From Haberlea rhodopensis (Eukaryota > Streptophyta > Magnoliopsida > Lamiales > Gesneriaceae): a stretch of 64,000 nucleotides of DNA. The notes under the pieces were generated by a model, which was given only the letters and a program-made list of their open reading frames with translations, was not told the DNA's origin and did not search any database. The stretch spans positions 248,001 through 312,000 of the forward strand of contig CAJQUN010000139.1 in assembly GCA_907163345.1 (NCBI GenBank). Reading direction: 5' to 3'. Position numbers and translations under genes: made by a program. Shown here one piece after another: positions 1 to 11,899 of the stretch (position 1 is the first letter of the stretch; the number at the start of each line of letters is the position of its first letter).

Positions 1-1617
1 TTTACTTTTTAGTACTTTTGTGATATTAGGCTTTTAATAATTCTGTGAAATTAAGGTGAGTTATTAATAATTTTATTGAAAATGATAATTTGGTCACTAT
101 AATTTAATATAATATCATTTAGTAATAACTTTAGTGAAGAATAGTAATTTGGTTATCGTAATGTCATCACTTGGTTTTGCTTTATTACATGGAGCATATA
201 ATAATTTATGATATTCACCAATATTAATTAATAGGTGTGACACCATCATAATATCGATGAATTATTCTGTCATATGACTCGTATGGTCGTACATATATAG
301 CAAATGGTCATTTCCTAAGATTTTGTTAGTTAAAATTTAGGGGATTATTTATGCTACCCTTAATTATAACATTCTTGACCTCCTTACGAGATTTGTCCAA
401 CATGTGCCACAATTATATACACAAATGTATAAGATTGTGGTATGTCAGTAATCTCTAATCAATGATTTTACCTTTAAAGATATCATCAAAAAACCAAATT
501 TAGGATATAAATTGTCTTATATGCAGGTAAACTAACCAATCGGAATAATGTGGCATAATTGCTCCCTAAGTACTTGCCAAAGTACAATTATTATTTTTTT
601 GCTAAATTTGAGGTTACCAGATAAGTCCATAATCCAATTTAACTCATTGTGCTAATGATTTTAGTTATTGTTTTCCTAGGTAGGTACCCATGAGTGATTT
701 TAGTGACTTTGATGTCTCTCCCACTCTGTCCAATTGCTGTATTATTCATGATGTGAATATGTGAAAACAAACTAAATATGCTAAATTGAATTTTTAAAAT
801 AATATATATATATAGATTTTCAATTAAATAATAACGAACATTAAACTTTGAATAATCTTTAATATGGTTGACACATGATATTTGGAATAGAGAACAAGAT
901 AGAGATTGGAATAATTTTTAGATTACTTGTGTAATCGATTAAAAAATATAAAGTAAAGGGCATTGTTTAAATTAATTTAAATTGGTATTCGAATATGAAT
1001 TTTTATGTGAAAAAAGAACCTATAATAAATTGATATTATGTAAAACTTTTATTAAATATCGTAAAACAGCAAAATAATAGGAAGATCAGAATAAGAAAGA
1101 TGAAAGCAATTATTTATTACTATTTATATATATTTGCTCCGCATAATAAGAAAAAAAGCAAATGATGATATCATTTTATATCAACGATTACACGAAAGCA
1201 CAATAATCAAATTACCATTCTTTAATAAAATTATTACGAAAGTGCGGTTATAGTAAAGTTAAATGACCAAATTATATATACATAACACGTGTTGAAATCA
1301 CCAGGAAAATTCTTGGTATGCATCGGTTGTGGATCCAGTGCATGCATCCACACGTATGTATGTACATATGTGTCTGTGTATCAATATTTGTATGTGTGTG
1401 TGGGTGCGCACAAGATGGCCAAACATCTGGTTTTACTTGGCGTCTAAAGAACAAGGGAATGAATTTTTCTCCTCCATTTTTTTATATTATATATTATATA
1501 TTGTATTTTATATTTATTTATTTGTCAATCAATTGTTGAAATATCGTTCTTCTTGATCGATCTTAGATGATTTAAGTCACTGAACTTTCAAGCTTTTGAG
1601 AGTGATTGCTTGATTGA
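1..1617. other. AT-rich spacer with no recognisable gene
   Basis: I see no credible coding sequence here. The segment around 60-180 and the segment around 1190-1275 look like imperfect inverted copies of each other: both contain a TAATTTGGT-type core and an AATAGTAATTTG/AATGGTAATTTG core in opposite orientation. This could be the remains of a TIR or foldback element. Short reading frames at 1272-1556 come from a TG/CA-rich patch (ATGTATGTATG-like) and look like chance. Confidence 0.5.
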
Positions 1618-2283
1618 TGTTAAATCCAGTAACCATGCAACTTTGAATCACTTGTGCATAATTGGAACCAAACTAGCAACACTTGGCAGAATACGTAAAA
1701 TGCAGAAAAATGAATGATGAATGCAAGACCACCAAATTTACGTGGTTCGATCAATGTACATCTACCCAACGGGAGACACTATTATCGATCACAATCTTTG
1801 AGATATAAAGCAAATACAACAAACCAAGAATTCACTCTGATTCTAACTTCTATGAATTACAATGAACGATCACTTTTCAATCTTCTTCTCGCCTTTCACT
1901 ATCTCGATCACTCAAGCCTCTTGTTCTCTCTTGCTTTCAATCAAAACTGGTAGTCTTCAATGTGAGCATTGTGCCCTTATATACTTGCTTGTGAGTTAGC
2001 TTCCCAACTGTTTTCCAGATTATAACTGCCGATTAAGAGTTGGCTTCAAAGTAACCACCTCAACTGCCAGTTCTTGATTTCAACTTGTGATCTTCGCTTG
2101 GAAGAGTTGACAAGCTTTTCACAGTAATTCATTGTGTCTTTGTTTTTTCGGTTCCTCCAGTAGTCTTTTACTTTGTTGCAGCCATAGTTCCAAGCCCAAC
2201 TCGCCGCATCCGTCACTGAGCAACAAGTGTAAAATTGCAAGCAAACATGGAATCACCAAGTCAATCAGAAAGAGGTGTCTACA
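1618..2283. mobile_element. possible LTR relic
   Basis: The stretch begins TGTTAAATCC and could end GTGTCTACA. It carries the ACGTGGTTCGATCAATGTAC / CTACCCAACGGGAGA signature often seen near the R region of plant LTRs. No target duplication or coding domain could be tied to it. The call rests on LTR-like ends and character only, so the boundaries are tentative. Confidence 0.3.
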
Positions 2284-3739
2284 CACTTTACTTTCTTCCT
2301 AATGGTAATAATTTGAACTACGGTTACATAGTTTTTCCGCTAGCTTTTTAGTACCATGATAAGAAGAAAAGAAAAGAAAAGAACGAAGCTATGATCATCA
2401 TTCAAGTGTTGGCGAATTAGTATCATGACATATCAGAAACCTCATTTGTGTTATACCCTATTTGTAGCCAATGATTCTGATCTTGAACTATTTTAATAGA
2501 CAAAATTGATCGAATTTCACTTCCTTTCATTTTAGGGAACTATTTTATGAGCATGTGATAGCTTTAGGTCCATGTGTGTTGTAACACTCTTATCATACTT
2601 ACCTGTTGTAGCCGCCTCTCCTTGCACGTGTGTATTGCTCATATGAGTTGTCATCGTCGTCATCATCGTGCCCCAGTATACTATCATCATCATACGTTGA
2701 CCTATAAGAAGCCTTAATCGGTCAATCATTATTTCATTCATGAAAACTTGTTTCAACAAATGAAATCTGTGGGATCCTTTTTTACAAAAGCAACATATGA
2801 AATTTGATTTTTTTTACTTAAACGAGAGGGTCAACACCCAAAATAACTCGATAGGCAAGAAGCCTTGTTTTCTTATTGATAGTTATATCCATGAACATCA
2901 TTTTGAGGAACAAGTTTATACAACTTTAACTTCAACTCCTCAATCAGTTCACTATCAGAAATCAATATTTTTTAACAGAAAAACTAGGAAGACACACACA
3001 TGGGGTTAAGATGACCCCAACCTGTATATAAAAGTAAGTGAACCACAGGTAAAAATTCGAGGATCAAGCCATACCCCTGATATTCTCTCCACCATTCTTT
3101 TCTCCATCTATCTTCGGCTTCTTGCCATCTATACTCCTCTTCTTTTCTCCTTCTTTCCTCTTCTTCTTGTCTTCTCTTTATGGCTTCTTCCTACCTTTCT
3201 TTTCTCTATTCAATGTGAAAAAAAATTAATGTTTATGTAAATGGTCGTTCCACACACAGAGTACCCTAATGTATATATTTATACATGCATACATATAGCC
3301 TTGATCGTAGTCATGTCTATTGGTTTACCTCTATGTATTTGCTTACGTACATCTACAAATATGTGTTGTAAAAAATTTATGGGTGTGTATCTTAGGAAAA
3401 TAGCAAGCAAAAACAACAAATGGCTTTGTATTAGAAATGTCGATGCGAGATTTGAAATCTCTGTCCTTAAGACAATATTGCCCCGCTACGGTGCTAACGG
3501 TTTACTTTGGCAATTTGTCTCCCAAGATACAACGACTATGATTTGTGATAGGAGCACTCCAAATCACAAATCATTTAAACCACAAAGGTCTAAAAACGCT
3601 CAACCATAACAATGATGAAGACTCACAAAATTACTCAAATTTTGATCTTGAAAATATGATGTGAATTTCCAAAATTCCATTTCTAATTCATTCAAAGGTT
3701 GTCTTATATAGTATACCAAGTGGTGTCATCAAGAGACAC
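2284..3739. other. spacer, pyrimidine-rich near 3080-3215; no gene seen
   Basis: No coding domain is recognisable. A C/T-rich run (TTCTTTTCTCC-type) lies at about 3080-3215. A 122-residue open frame at 3241-3609 matches no family I know. The sequence around 3480-3610 has the feel of LTR material but lacks a partner copy. Confidence 0.4.
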
Positions 3740-3853
3740 AATTTGGAAGCATCCATCATGAAAAATTGCATCCCAACATGAATGGACACACCATTTAATT
3801 TGGAAGCAACTAATCATGAAAAATGCACCCCAACATGAATGGACACACAATTT
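3740..3853. repeat. 57-bp tandem duplication (2 copies)
   Basis: Two adjacent copies begin AATTTGGAAGC at 3740 and 3797. Each contains ATCATGAAAAAT..GCA.CCCAACATGAATGGACACA, with a few substitutions between them. They lie just downstream (minus-strand sense) of the decayed copia coding sequence and may be part of its lost 3' region. Confidence 0.75.
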
Positions 3854-3904
3854 AATTTGATTCAAATTTCCAACAATATGTGCATACATAAAGTCACGGC
3901 GATG

Positions 3905-5568
3905 TCATGCATTTTTGCATACCTTTTGATAGATGTATTCCCACATGTAATAGACACAAACACGAAGTACTTCATTCCCCTCTTGTTCCTCTTCTATTTG
4001 CCTCGCTGATGCCACAGCAGATGGGCTAGCATCATCCAACTCGATACTTTGAAGGGTCTCTAGATTTCTTCCAAATTTTTTCAATGATTGGAACTTTTTT
4101 ACATGAGAATCTGAATCAACAGCATCATTGATTGATTTGTCTTCTTTCGGACTTGGTTGTGAGTCAAGGCTATGAGTGGATGATTGTTCCACAAGATGAC
4201 TTGTATTTTCAGATTTCGAAATATCATATTTTTCAACCGGCATAATGAGACGAAAAACTTTAATATCGTCCATTTGAATTTTCGCCACAGTCAAATTTCT
4301 TTTATTGTCGACAATTTTTGCAGGCGTTCTTGTCAAAGTGAACTGAATATCCTTTTCGAATAAATTGCCCGACACTTAACACATTTTGCGCAAGCTTAGG
4401 CACATAAAAAAATTCGGGAATAAGCTTTTTGATACATTGTTTGGTGTAAACTTTGATTGTGTCTTTTCCTTGGATTTTTTGAACCGATCCATCTCCGAGT
4501 TTCACATCAGTGGAGAAATTTTTGTCGATATCCACAAAATTACCGATGTTGCTAGTCATGTGGTTACTACAACCACTGTCGACATACCATACATCATCGG
4601 ATTCCTTTTCTGCCTTCATGCATGTGTAAAACATCAAATCTTCAGTTTCATCATTCGAGATATTTGTTTGCTCCTTGTCATGTTACTTTTGAAACCAGCA
4701 ATCTCTTTGAGAATGATTTGGAAAGCGACACCTTGTACACCGAAAACAACAATTCTTTGAATTATGATTGAATTTGTCGCATATGATGCAATAAGAGCCA
4801 TCATCAAAAATTTGTTGTTGCTCCCCTTTTTCTGGATCTTTTCTTTCCCAGTTTCTTTGATCATTTTGATTTCTCTTTTGCCATGAATTTTTCGAAGATC
4901 CAAACTTATTCGGATTATTTTCATAAAATCCAACTTTGCACTGAAACGCTTGCTCCAAAGGTTGGCTTGAAGATGGGTTGATTCTTTCTTCATGCGCTTG
5001 AAGAGAGCTCGTCAATTCGTACATTGACAAAATTGAAAGATCTTTTGATTCTTCAATTGCTGCTACACAATGATCAAACTTTTGTGGTAGACTCCGCAAT
5101 ATTTTTTCTACCACTCTCTTGGCTTGGATATCATCACCAAGGCTTTGAATATTGTTTACAATCTCTGTAACTCTGGAGAAGAAATTTCTGATATTTTCAC
5201 TGTCTTTCATCGACAGATTATCAAAATCGCTCCATAATGATTGAAGCTTGATGGAGATAACTTTATCGTTCCCTCGAATTCTTGTTGCATAACTTTTCAT
5301 GCTTCCTTTGCTTTTCTTTTTGTTGAATATTCTAGGGTAGATAGATTTGCTAACTCCATGTTTCAAATATCTTCTTTTGATTTCGTTTGTATGTTTTTTG
5401 ATGATCTTCACTCCATTCCGCATCATCTTCAATAGGTGGTTCTGAATAATCATCTTCAATGATTTCCCATAAATCTTCAGAGATGAAAAAATCCATCATT
5501 TCAGTGCTCAAATAATCATAATGTTCACCTTCAAATATAAACACTTCAGTTGAAGAATATTTGAACAT
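3905..5568 (-). pseudogene. decayed copia gag-protease-linker
   Basis: Three frames joined by shifts carry recognisable retrotransposon Gag-Pol parts. The 5568-4683 section shows the UBN2 gag fold region (for example LWSDFDNLSMKDSE, VEKILRSLPQKFD, YELTSSLQAHEERI) followed by Cys-His knuckle motifs (CIICDKFNHNSKNC, CTRCRFPNHSQRDC). The 4637-4302 section has the copia protease signature VDSGCSNHMTS and the following FYVPKLAQNVLSVGQ. From 4300 to 3905 the frame runs through AKIVDNKRNLTVAKIQM into a polar segment with KKFQSLKKFGRNLETLQS, typical of the region after integrase. The join implies an internal deletion of about 1 kb of pol. Frameshifts lie near 5400, 4690 and 4310. Confidence 0.8.
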
Positions 5569-5873
5569 AGGCTTGAATTTCCAGCCATATTATTCTTGGT
5601 GTTGAAATGAGAAGTATTCTGTCAATGAAAAGATGATTGATCAAAATGGCACACGTGAGAAGCTATTATTGAGGGAAACAAAAAGTGCAATAATAGGTTT
5701 CTATTGGCAGAAGAATGCTTAATGCTTTGGACTTTGATGAATGAGACCAACTCCAAATATCATATGAGAGGCTACTGTAGGATTTTGATGAATTTAGAAG
5801 CAAGAAAACTATTAAAAAAATGGCAGAATGCTTTTTCTTGAAAACCAACGAAATTGTTGGGTTTGCTGAATCG

Positions 5874-5885
5874 ACTCTGATACCA
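5874..5885 (-). other. primer binding site (tRNA-iMet type)
   Basis: On the minus strand the sequence reads TGGTATCAGAGT. This is one base different from the TGGTATCAGAGC complement of the plant initiator Met tRNA 3' end, and it lies four bases inside the 5' LTR. Confidence 0.85.
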
Positions 5886-5889
5886 AATT

Positions 5890-6135
5890 TGTTGGCACAG
5901 CGGAAGACTAAAGAGAGTTTTAACTCTTAATTTTTTTATTAATATTTTATTTTATTTTTCTTGATTGAATTTCAGATTACACGTAGCATATTTATACAAG
6001 TTGATCTAGCATTTTTCAATGCCTATTAACTCTAGTCTTTGACCATAAGATGCTATTCCAACTTCCTAATATATCTTCAAAGTTCCAAAGATTATTCTAG
6101 AAAAATGACTATACAAATTACAAATTATTCCGACA
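5890..6135 (-). repeat. 5' LTR of the deleted copia element
   Basis: In minus orientation this 246 bp block begins TGTCGG and ends CCAACA, so its ends are near-perfect inverted repeats with TG/CA termini. It is directly followed by the primer site. No second copy is present in the window. Confidence 0.8.
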
Positions 6136-6652
6136 CTACTTACAAGAATTGAATTATTGTCACCCCTTGTGGTCGAGGAAAATAACATTTTTCAAACTGG
6201 AGATGCCTTAAATGTGGCATCCTCCAGATTCCTAGAGGTAGATTCTCTGATGACTCGGTGCATCTTTCGTGAATAATTAAGGTCTGGAGATTCCTTAGAG
6301 AGTCAGGTAGATAGTTAGAACTGTAAATACCAACTGCTAGCTCACAACAGACATAAACATACCTCAAGCGTACAAGGTCGAATATTTCACTAGGGAAAAA
6401 CTGTAAAAATACTTTAGACAAGTCCAGGACTCTGAGAAGTTTACAATACCGTAGTTCGTCATGAGGGTTGACCTGGGATAAAAGAGAACGAACAAGTGAA
6501 AATGTTCCTATCATTTTGAGGATGTTTGCTCGAGTTTCATCTGTAGAATCTTTACTAATGCACAGACGACGTGGATCCTTGGCGACTTCTTGAGAGTAAT
6601 AGCTGTTGGCATTTAAGGTATGAATAAACTTCTCCTCTAACACTTTACTCAA
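6136..6652 (-). pseudogene. NLR (CC-NB-LRR) resistance protein fragment
   Basis: About 170 codons read like the stretch that follows the NB-ARC/winged-helix region of CC-type NLR immune receptors and leads into the leucine-rich repeats. Matching motifs are PRRLCISKDS, LLRVLDLSKVFLQFFPSEI, LVRLRYVYV, LPDSLRNLQTLIIHERC and GIWRMPHLRHLQFEKCYFP. Full-length NLRs have roughly 900 residues; the P-loop, the rest of NB-ARC and most LRRs are missing here. The reading stops exactly where the copia LTR begins at 6135, so the gene was cut by that element or by the deletion associated with it. Upstream on the minus strand the sequence turns into copia RNase H. The family call is firm, and the fragment cannot be functional. 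Confidence 0.8.
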
Positions 6653-6839
6653 GCACCACTCCCTTAAGATGGTATTTTCTCAATCTGACAGACACCAATC
6701 TTGTAAAGGTTTGTCACTGGATTCACTATATTTTTCTATTGAATCAATTCCCTCGACATTAATGTCGTATCTACCATCTCTCTCATTAGATGATATTTTC
6801 TCAATATATGTTTGGATATTGATGAGATTTTGGCTATTC

Positions 6840-7100
6840 ATAACATCTCAATTGTTGTCACAGTACCTAGGGACTGTGTCAACCGTACTAGAAATTACAC
6901 CCAACTCTTGGATGAAATTTCATATCCAAACTGCCTCTTTGTTGCATTGTATGATGCAATGTATCAGCTTCAGTGTGGAATCCGATGTGGTGTCTTGCTT
7001 GGAACGTTTCCAAGAGACGACATCATCACTAAGCTTAAATATAAATCCGAACATCGATTTGATATCATCTACATCCGACTGAAAAACCAGCATCAGGCCC
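6840..7100 (-). pseudogene. copia RNase H fragment
   Basis: The minus-strand reading gives QSDVDDIKS, VSWKRSKQDTTSDST, KEAVWI-stop-NFIQELG and YCDNN. These match the copia RNase H consensus around SDWAGDxDDRKSTSG, SWKSxKQxxxxxST, KEAxWLxxxLxELG and YCDNN. An in-frame stop and a frameshift near 7090 (DAGF then QSDV) show decay. It is the direct continuation of the reverse transcriptase fragment at 9255-10330 across the tandem array. Confidence 0.8.
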
Positions 7101-9253
7101 GTTTGATCCTATGCGCAGAACTTTTATGAGGTACGGAAAATTGAAAGTGTGGTCCACCGATGCATTACAAGAAGTTTCCTAGTGTTTCGGGACTACATTA
7201 ATTTATAATATTATTTATTTATTTAAATAAACTTGTTTTTTAAAAAGATTTGAACCTGAAAGTGGGACTATTTGATCCTATGCGCAGAACTTTTATGAGG
7301 TACGGAAAATTGAAAGTGTGGTCCACCGATGCATTACAAGAAGTTTCCTAGTGTTTCGGGACTACATTAATTTATAATATTATTTATTTATTTAAATAAA
7401 CTTGTTTTTTAAAAAGATTTGAACCTCAAAGTGGGATTGTCTGATCCTATGCGCAGAACTTTTATGAGGTATGAAAAATTGAAAGTGTGGTCCACCGATG
7501 CATTACAAGAAGTTTCCTAGTGTTTCGGGACTACATTAATTTATAATATTATTTATTTATTTAAATAAACTTGTTTTTAAAAAGATTTGAACCTGAAAGT
7601 GGGACTATTTGATCTTATGCGCAGAACTTTTATGAGGTACGGAAAATTGAAAGTGTGGTCCACCGGATGCATTACAAGAAGTTTCCTAGTGTTTCGGGAC
7701 TACATTAATTTATAATATTATTTATTTATTTAAATAAACTTTTTTTTTAAAAAGACTTTGAACCTGAAAGTGGGACTGTTTGATCCTATGCGCAGAACTT
7801 TTATGAGGTACGGAAAATTGAAAGTGTGGTCCACCGATGCATTACAAGAAGTTTCCTAGTGTTTCGGGACTACATTAATTTATAATATTATTTATTTATT
7901 TAAATAAACTTGTTTTTTAAAAAGATTTGAACCTGAAAGTGGGACTATTTGATCTTATGCGCAGAACTTTTATGAGGTACGGAAAATTGAAAGTGTGGTC
8001 CACCGGATGTATTACAAGAAGTTTCCTAGTGTTTCGGGACTACATTAATTTATAATATTATTTATTTATTTAAATAAACTTGTTTTTTAAAAAGATTTGA
8101 ACCTGAAAGTGGGACTGTTTGATCCTATGCGCAGAACTTTTATGAGGTACGGAAAATTGAAAGTGTGGTCCACCGATGCATTACAAGAAGTTTCCTAGTG
8201 TTTCGGGACTACATTAATTTATAATATTATTTATTTATTTAAATAAACTTGTTTTTTAAAAAGATTTGAACCTGAAAGTGGGATTGTTTGATCCTATGCG
8301 CAGAACTTTTATGAGGTATGAAAAATTGAAAGTGTGGTCCACCGATGCATTACAAGAAGTTTCCTAGTGTTTCGGGACTACATTAATTTATAATATTATT
8401 TATTTATTTAAATAAACTTGTTTTTTAAAAAGATTTGAACCTGAAAGTGGGACTATTTGATCTTATGCGCAGAACTTTTATGAGGTACGGAAAATTGAAA
8501 GTGTGGTCCACCGGATGCATTACAAGAAGTTTCCTAGTGTTTCGGGACTACATTAATTTATAATATTATTTATTTATTTAAATAAACTTGTTTTTTAAAA
8601 AGACTTTGAACCTGAAAGTGGGACTGTTTGATCCTATGCGCAGAACTTTTATGAGGTACGAAAAATTGAAAGTGTGGTCCACCGATGCATTACAAGAAGT
8701 TTCCTAGTGTTTCGGGACTACATTAATTTATAATATTATTTATTTATTTAAATAAACTTGTTTTTTAAAAAGATTTGAACCTGAAAGTGGGACTATTTGA
8801 TCTTATGCGCAGAACTTTTATGAGGTACGGAAAATTGAAAGTGTGGTCCACCGGATGCATTACAAGAAGTTTCCTAGTGTTTCGGGACTACATTAATTTA
8901 TAATATTATTTATTTATTTAAATAAACTTGTTTTTTAAAAAGACTTTGAACCTGAAAGTGGGACTGTTTGATCCTATGCGCAGAACTTTTATGAGGTACG
9001 GAAAATTGAAAGTGTGGTCCACCGATGCATTACAAGAAGTTTCCTAGTGTTTCGGGACTACATTAATTTATAATATTATTTATTTATTTAAATAAACTTG
9101 TTTTTTAAAAAGATTTGAACCTGAAAGTGGGACTATTTGATCTTATGCGCAGAACTTTTATGAGGTACGGAAAATTGAAAGTGTGGTCCACCGGATGCAT
9201 TACAAGAAGTTTCCTAGTGTTTCGGGACTACATTAATTTATAATATTATTTAT
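7101..9253. repeat. tandem array, 13 units of ~169 bp
   Basis: The landmark ATGCGCAGAAC occurs at 7111, 7280, 7449, 7617, 7788, 7957, 8127, 8296, 8465, 8636, 8805, 8976 and 9145. This gives twelve full units of 168-171 bp and a partial thirteenth ending at 9253. Units are about 95% alike or better. Two main variants alternate: one with GATCCT and CACCGATGC, the other with GATCTT and CACCGGATGC. Each unit has an AT block (TTATTTATTTATTTAAATAAAC) and a moderately GC block. No reading frame runs through the unit. Confidence 0.95.
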
Positions 9254-9254
9254 T

Positions 9255-10330
9255 CAACTTTTATTATTCCACTTACTGATCCAAAAACCATGAACATATC
9301 ATATGTTATTCATAAGTCCTTGAGGATTATTTTCACAGTTTTCCAGTGGCCTTCACCGGTATCTGTCTGATGTCTGCTCATTACTCTAAGAATATACATC
9401 AGGCCAAGACATAACATATCATACATTATGTTATTAAAAGTCGAAACATAAGGTATCAATATCATCTTTTCTCTCTCCACATCAATCTTAAGACCCATTG
9501 ACTCGAGAGATGAATACTATGACATATTATGAAGTAACTCATTTTTCGACTATTCTATGCTAAACCATTTTAGCACAGTGTTTATGTACGTAGATTGAGA
9601 GATCTCAAGCATCCTTTAGATCTATCACTATAGATCCTTACACCAATCACGTAGGACGCTTCTCCCAAATCTTTCATGGAAAAATTAGTAGATAATCATG
9701 CTTTAATTGATTAATCCAACACCATTCACAATGAGCATGATATAATTGACTTAAAGCATCACAAATGTAATTATGCTCCCACTAACCCTTTTGCACATAT
9801 GTCACTTCCGAATTTTTAACAAAACCAAACGCTTTGATGTTGTTATCAAAACAGAAGTTCAAACTTCGGGAAGCCTTCTTAGGATTATAAATTGACCTCT
9901 GGAGTTTGCAAACATTTTGCTCACGCCCTTAAATTCTGAACACCTTTGGCTGCTACATTTCTACCTCAATGTCACCATTGAGAAATGTTGTATTCACATC
10001 CATCTGTCATATCTCATATTCATAATATGCAGATATAACTAATATAATTCAAATAGACGATAGCATCACAACTGATGAAAAGTTATTCACAGACAACTCT
10101 TTGCCTACGAGAATAACCTCTTCCCATCAGTTAATCTTTGAAGGTCGCTACCTTCCCATATACTCCAAGCTTTCGCTTGTATATCCATTCGCAGCCCATG
10201 GGAACAATTCTCTCAAGATGATCTACTAAGGTCCATACCTTATCAGAGTACATGAAGTCTATTTCAAATCTCATGGCATCTTGCCAATGTCCTGAAACAA
10301 TGTCCAACATCGTCTCCTTGAAAGTTCTAG
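9255..10330 (-). pseudogene. copia reverse transcriptase remnant
   Basis: Minus-strand readings in several frames match successive copia RT motifs. 10290-10150 gives DKVWTLVDHLERIVPMGCEW, then IYKRKLGVYGKVATFK. 9990-9960 gives MDVNTTFLNGDIE (consensus QMDVKTAFLNGxLEE). 9690-9560 gives FSMKDLGEASYVIGVRIYSDRS. 9440-9310 gives MYDMLCLGLMYILRVMSRHQ and GEGHWKTVKIILKDL. The stretch up to 9255 reads DMFMVFGS, matching the TKDxxLxYGG step before RNase H. The YVDD catalytic box itself was not found intact. Confidence 0.8.
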
Positions 10331-10799
10331 GATCACATCCATTGTCAATATCATTTGACTACTTTCTAGGAGTAAATTCAATTTATCAGGAGTTCTTCAA
10401 ACACATTCAGATCTCCTTGGTATGTGTAATTCAAAGGTTATGATTGACTCAATTAATTTCACCGTTTTCACTTTATAGTGGTTTGTGGTTCTTGAACCCT
10501 TTCAAATTATATTATATTGTCATTCCTTTATAATAGAAACATTTTCTCTAGAAAGACTGCACTTGCGAAACAAACATTTTGTCTCCAATTGATAAGATAA
10601 ATTTCCACAAATAACATAAGATGGATCAACTATCAAACTCATCTCTCATTGGCTGCTTCACATAAGTAGAACAATCTCAAATCTATATTTGGATTATTTT
10701 CAGTTCATATCGTATATGGAGTTTTGGTCACTGTATTGGTATGAATTATGTTCAACATTTATGTAACTTAAGATAGTTACTCAGAGAAAATCACACTCT

Positions 10800-10870
10800 T
10801 TAAGATAACTCAACATCCTCTTGCACTAACATTTAGTGCTCCACATAAGTCCATATGAATCAAATTCAAT
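10800..10870 (-). pseudogene. copia integrase remnant
   Basis: The minus strand reads ECSLNLIHMDLCGALNVSAR, matching the copia integrase start LELIHSDVCGPMxxxS. The first catalytic Asp of the HSD motif is kept within HMD. A stop follows soon after, and the remaining integrase is not recognisable up to 10400. Confidence 0.65.
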
Positions 10871-11229
10871 GAACATTCAGCACATGCTAAAGATATGTGG
10901 GATTTAAGTTATCATTCTTTTATATTCTTTGAGCACAATCATACTAATCGTTCATAAGTTCACAAGATTCAATAAAACATGCATTCTTCAAAATACTGCA
11001 AATCACATTTGCATATTTAAAAGAATTATCATTTTCTATCAAAATAGGAACAATGTTCATGATTAAATCTAGAACAACTAAATAATTGCTCTCAGGTAGG
11101 TTTCACCTTCATATGGCTCTCTACTTCTTCTCAACATCTGCAACTCTTTGCAAAGATGTGAGCACAATTGGTATCATATACCAAAGAAGTAGAAACAATA
11201 GAAACATTATTTTTTATAAAATACACCAT

Positions 11230-11870
11230 TTCCACAATGCTTCTGGTCTAGGTATTCCTTGCAGTTTTGTGACAGTGACCATCGGTGAAAACATATATGC
11301 CTCTCCTTACTTAGTTGCTACTATTTCCATTTTCGTCTTTTGAGGCTGTGAACCATTTCACTTCCTCTTCTTTATCCTTGAACTGTTCCTACCATTGGTA
11401 GAAGATTCGACAAGAAGAACACGTTTCTCCTTTTGAATCAATGACTCGTGAGTTTCAACATGTTGACATTAAGATCAAATCTACAGTCAATTAATGAGGT
11501 AGTATCACATTCAGATTTTCCAATTTCTTAATAAGAGATATTTTTATTACACCATGCTCATAGACCGAAGCCACATCTTGCATGTGAAATGAAAATAGCT
11601 ATTTTGAAGTCGCGAGTCTCAGTAATCGCGTCTGTTCACCAAACAACATTTGTAGGTGTTGGAAATATCAGCAATGTGAGAGGGTTTCTCATATCTGTGT
11701 TGAAACTCATTGGTTACATTGATGTTATCATATAGCGCCTAGCCGAGAGATCATCGTCCCACCACTTCTCAAGTGTGGCAATCTCTTCATGAGACGAACT
11801 AGGAGATACTTCAACAGGAGGCTCCCACCAAGGGTATATAGCAACCTTTTAGAAGCAAGCACTATTTTAA
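11230..11870 (-). pseudogene. copia gag remnant with zinc-knuckle trace
   Basis: Minus-strand readings give LEKWWDDDLSARRYMITSM and pieces resembling SNEFQHRYE and LFGEQTR near 11800-11600, as in copia Gag proteins. Around 11280-11230 the reading GHCHKTARN resembles the GHWKRNC part of a CCHC knuckle. Frames change repeatedly, so only family membership can be stated. Confidence 0.6.
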
Positions 11871-11899
11871 AATTAATAGCCAATCAGAATAATTTGGTG

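Larger units (their letters stand above)
3905..6135 (-). mobile_element. internally deleted Ty1/copia element, 5' LTR to linker
   Basis: On the minus strand the order is 5' LTR (5890-6135), tRNA-Met primer site, gag with a UBN2-like region and zinc knuckle, aspartic protease, and then a short Ser/Glu-rich segment. That last segment resembles the linker normally found between integrase and reverse transcriptase. The integrase core, reverse transcriptase and RNase H are absent, and no matching 3' LTR is visible down to 3600. The element is a deletion derivative that cannot move by itself. Several frame changes also interrupt the reading. Confidence 0.8.

Noticed and set aside
3241..3609. 122-codon plus-strand frame as a gene
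   Set aside because: No recognisable domain and no splice or family support; the area looks like LTR debris.
6669..7129. Plus-strand reading frames of 105-137 codons
   Set aside because: They are antisense to the copia RNase H fragment, which explains the sequence on the minus strand.
7101..9253. CRISPR-like array of repeats
   Set aside because: Units are contiguous 168-171 bp repeats without unique spacers, and the DNA is plant nuclear.
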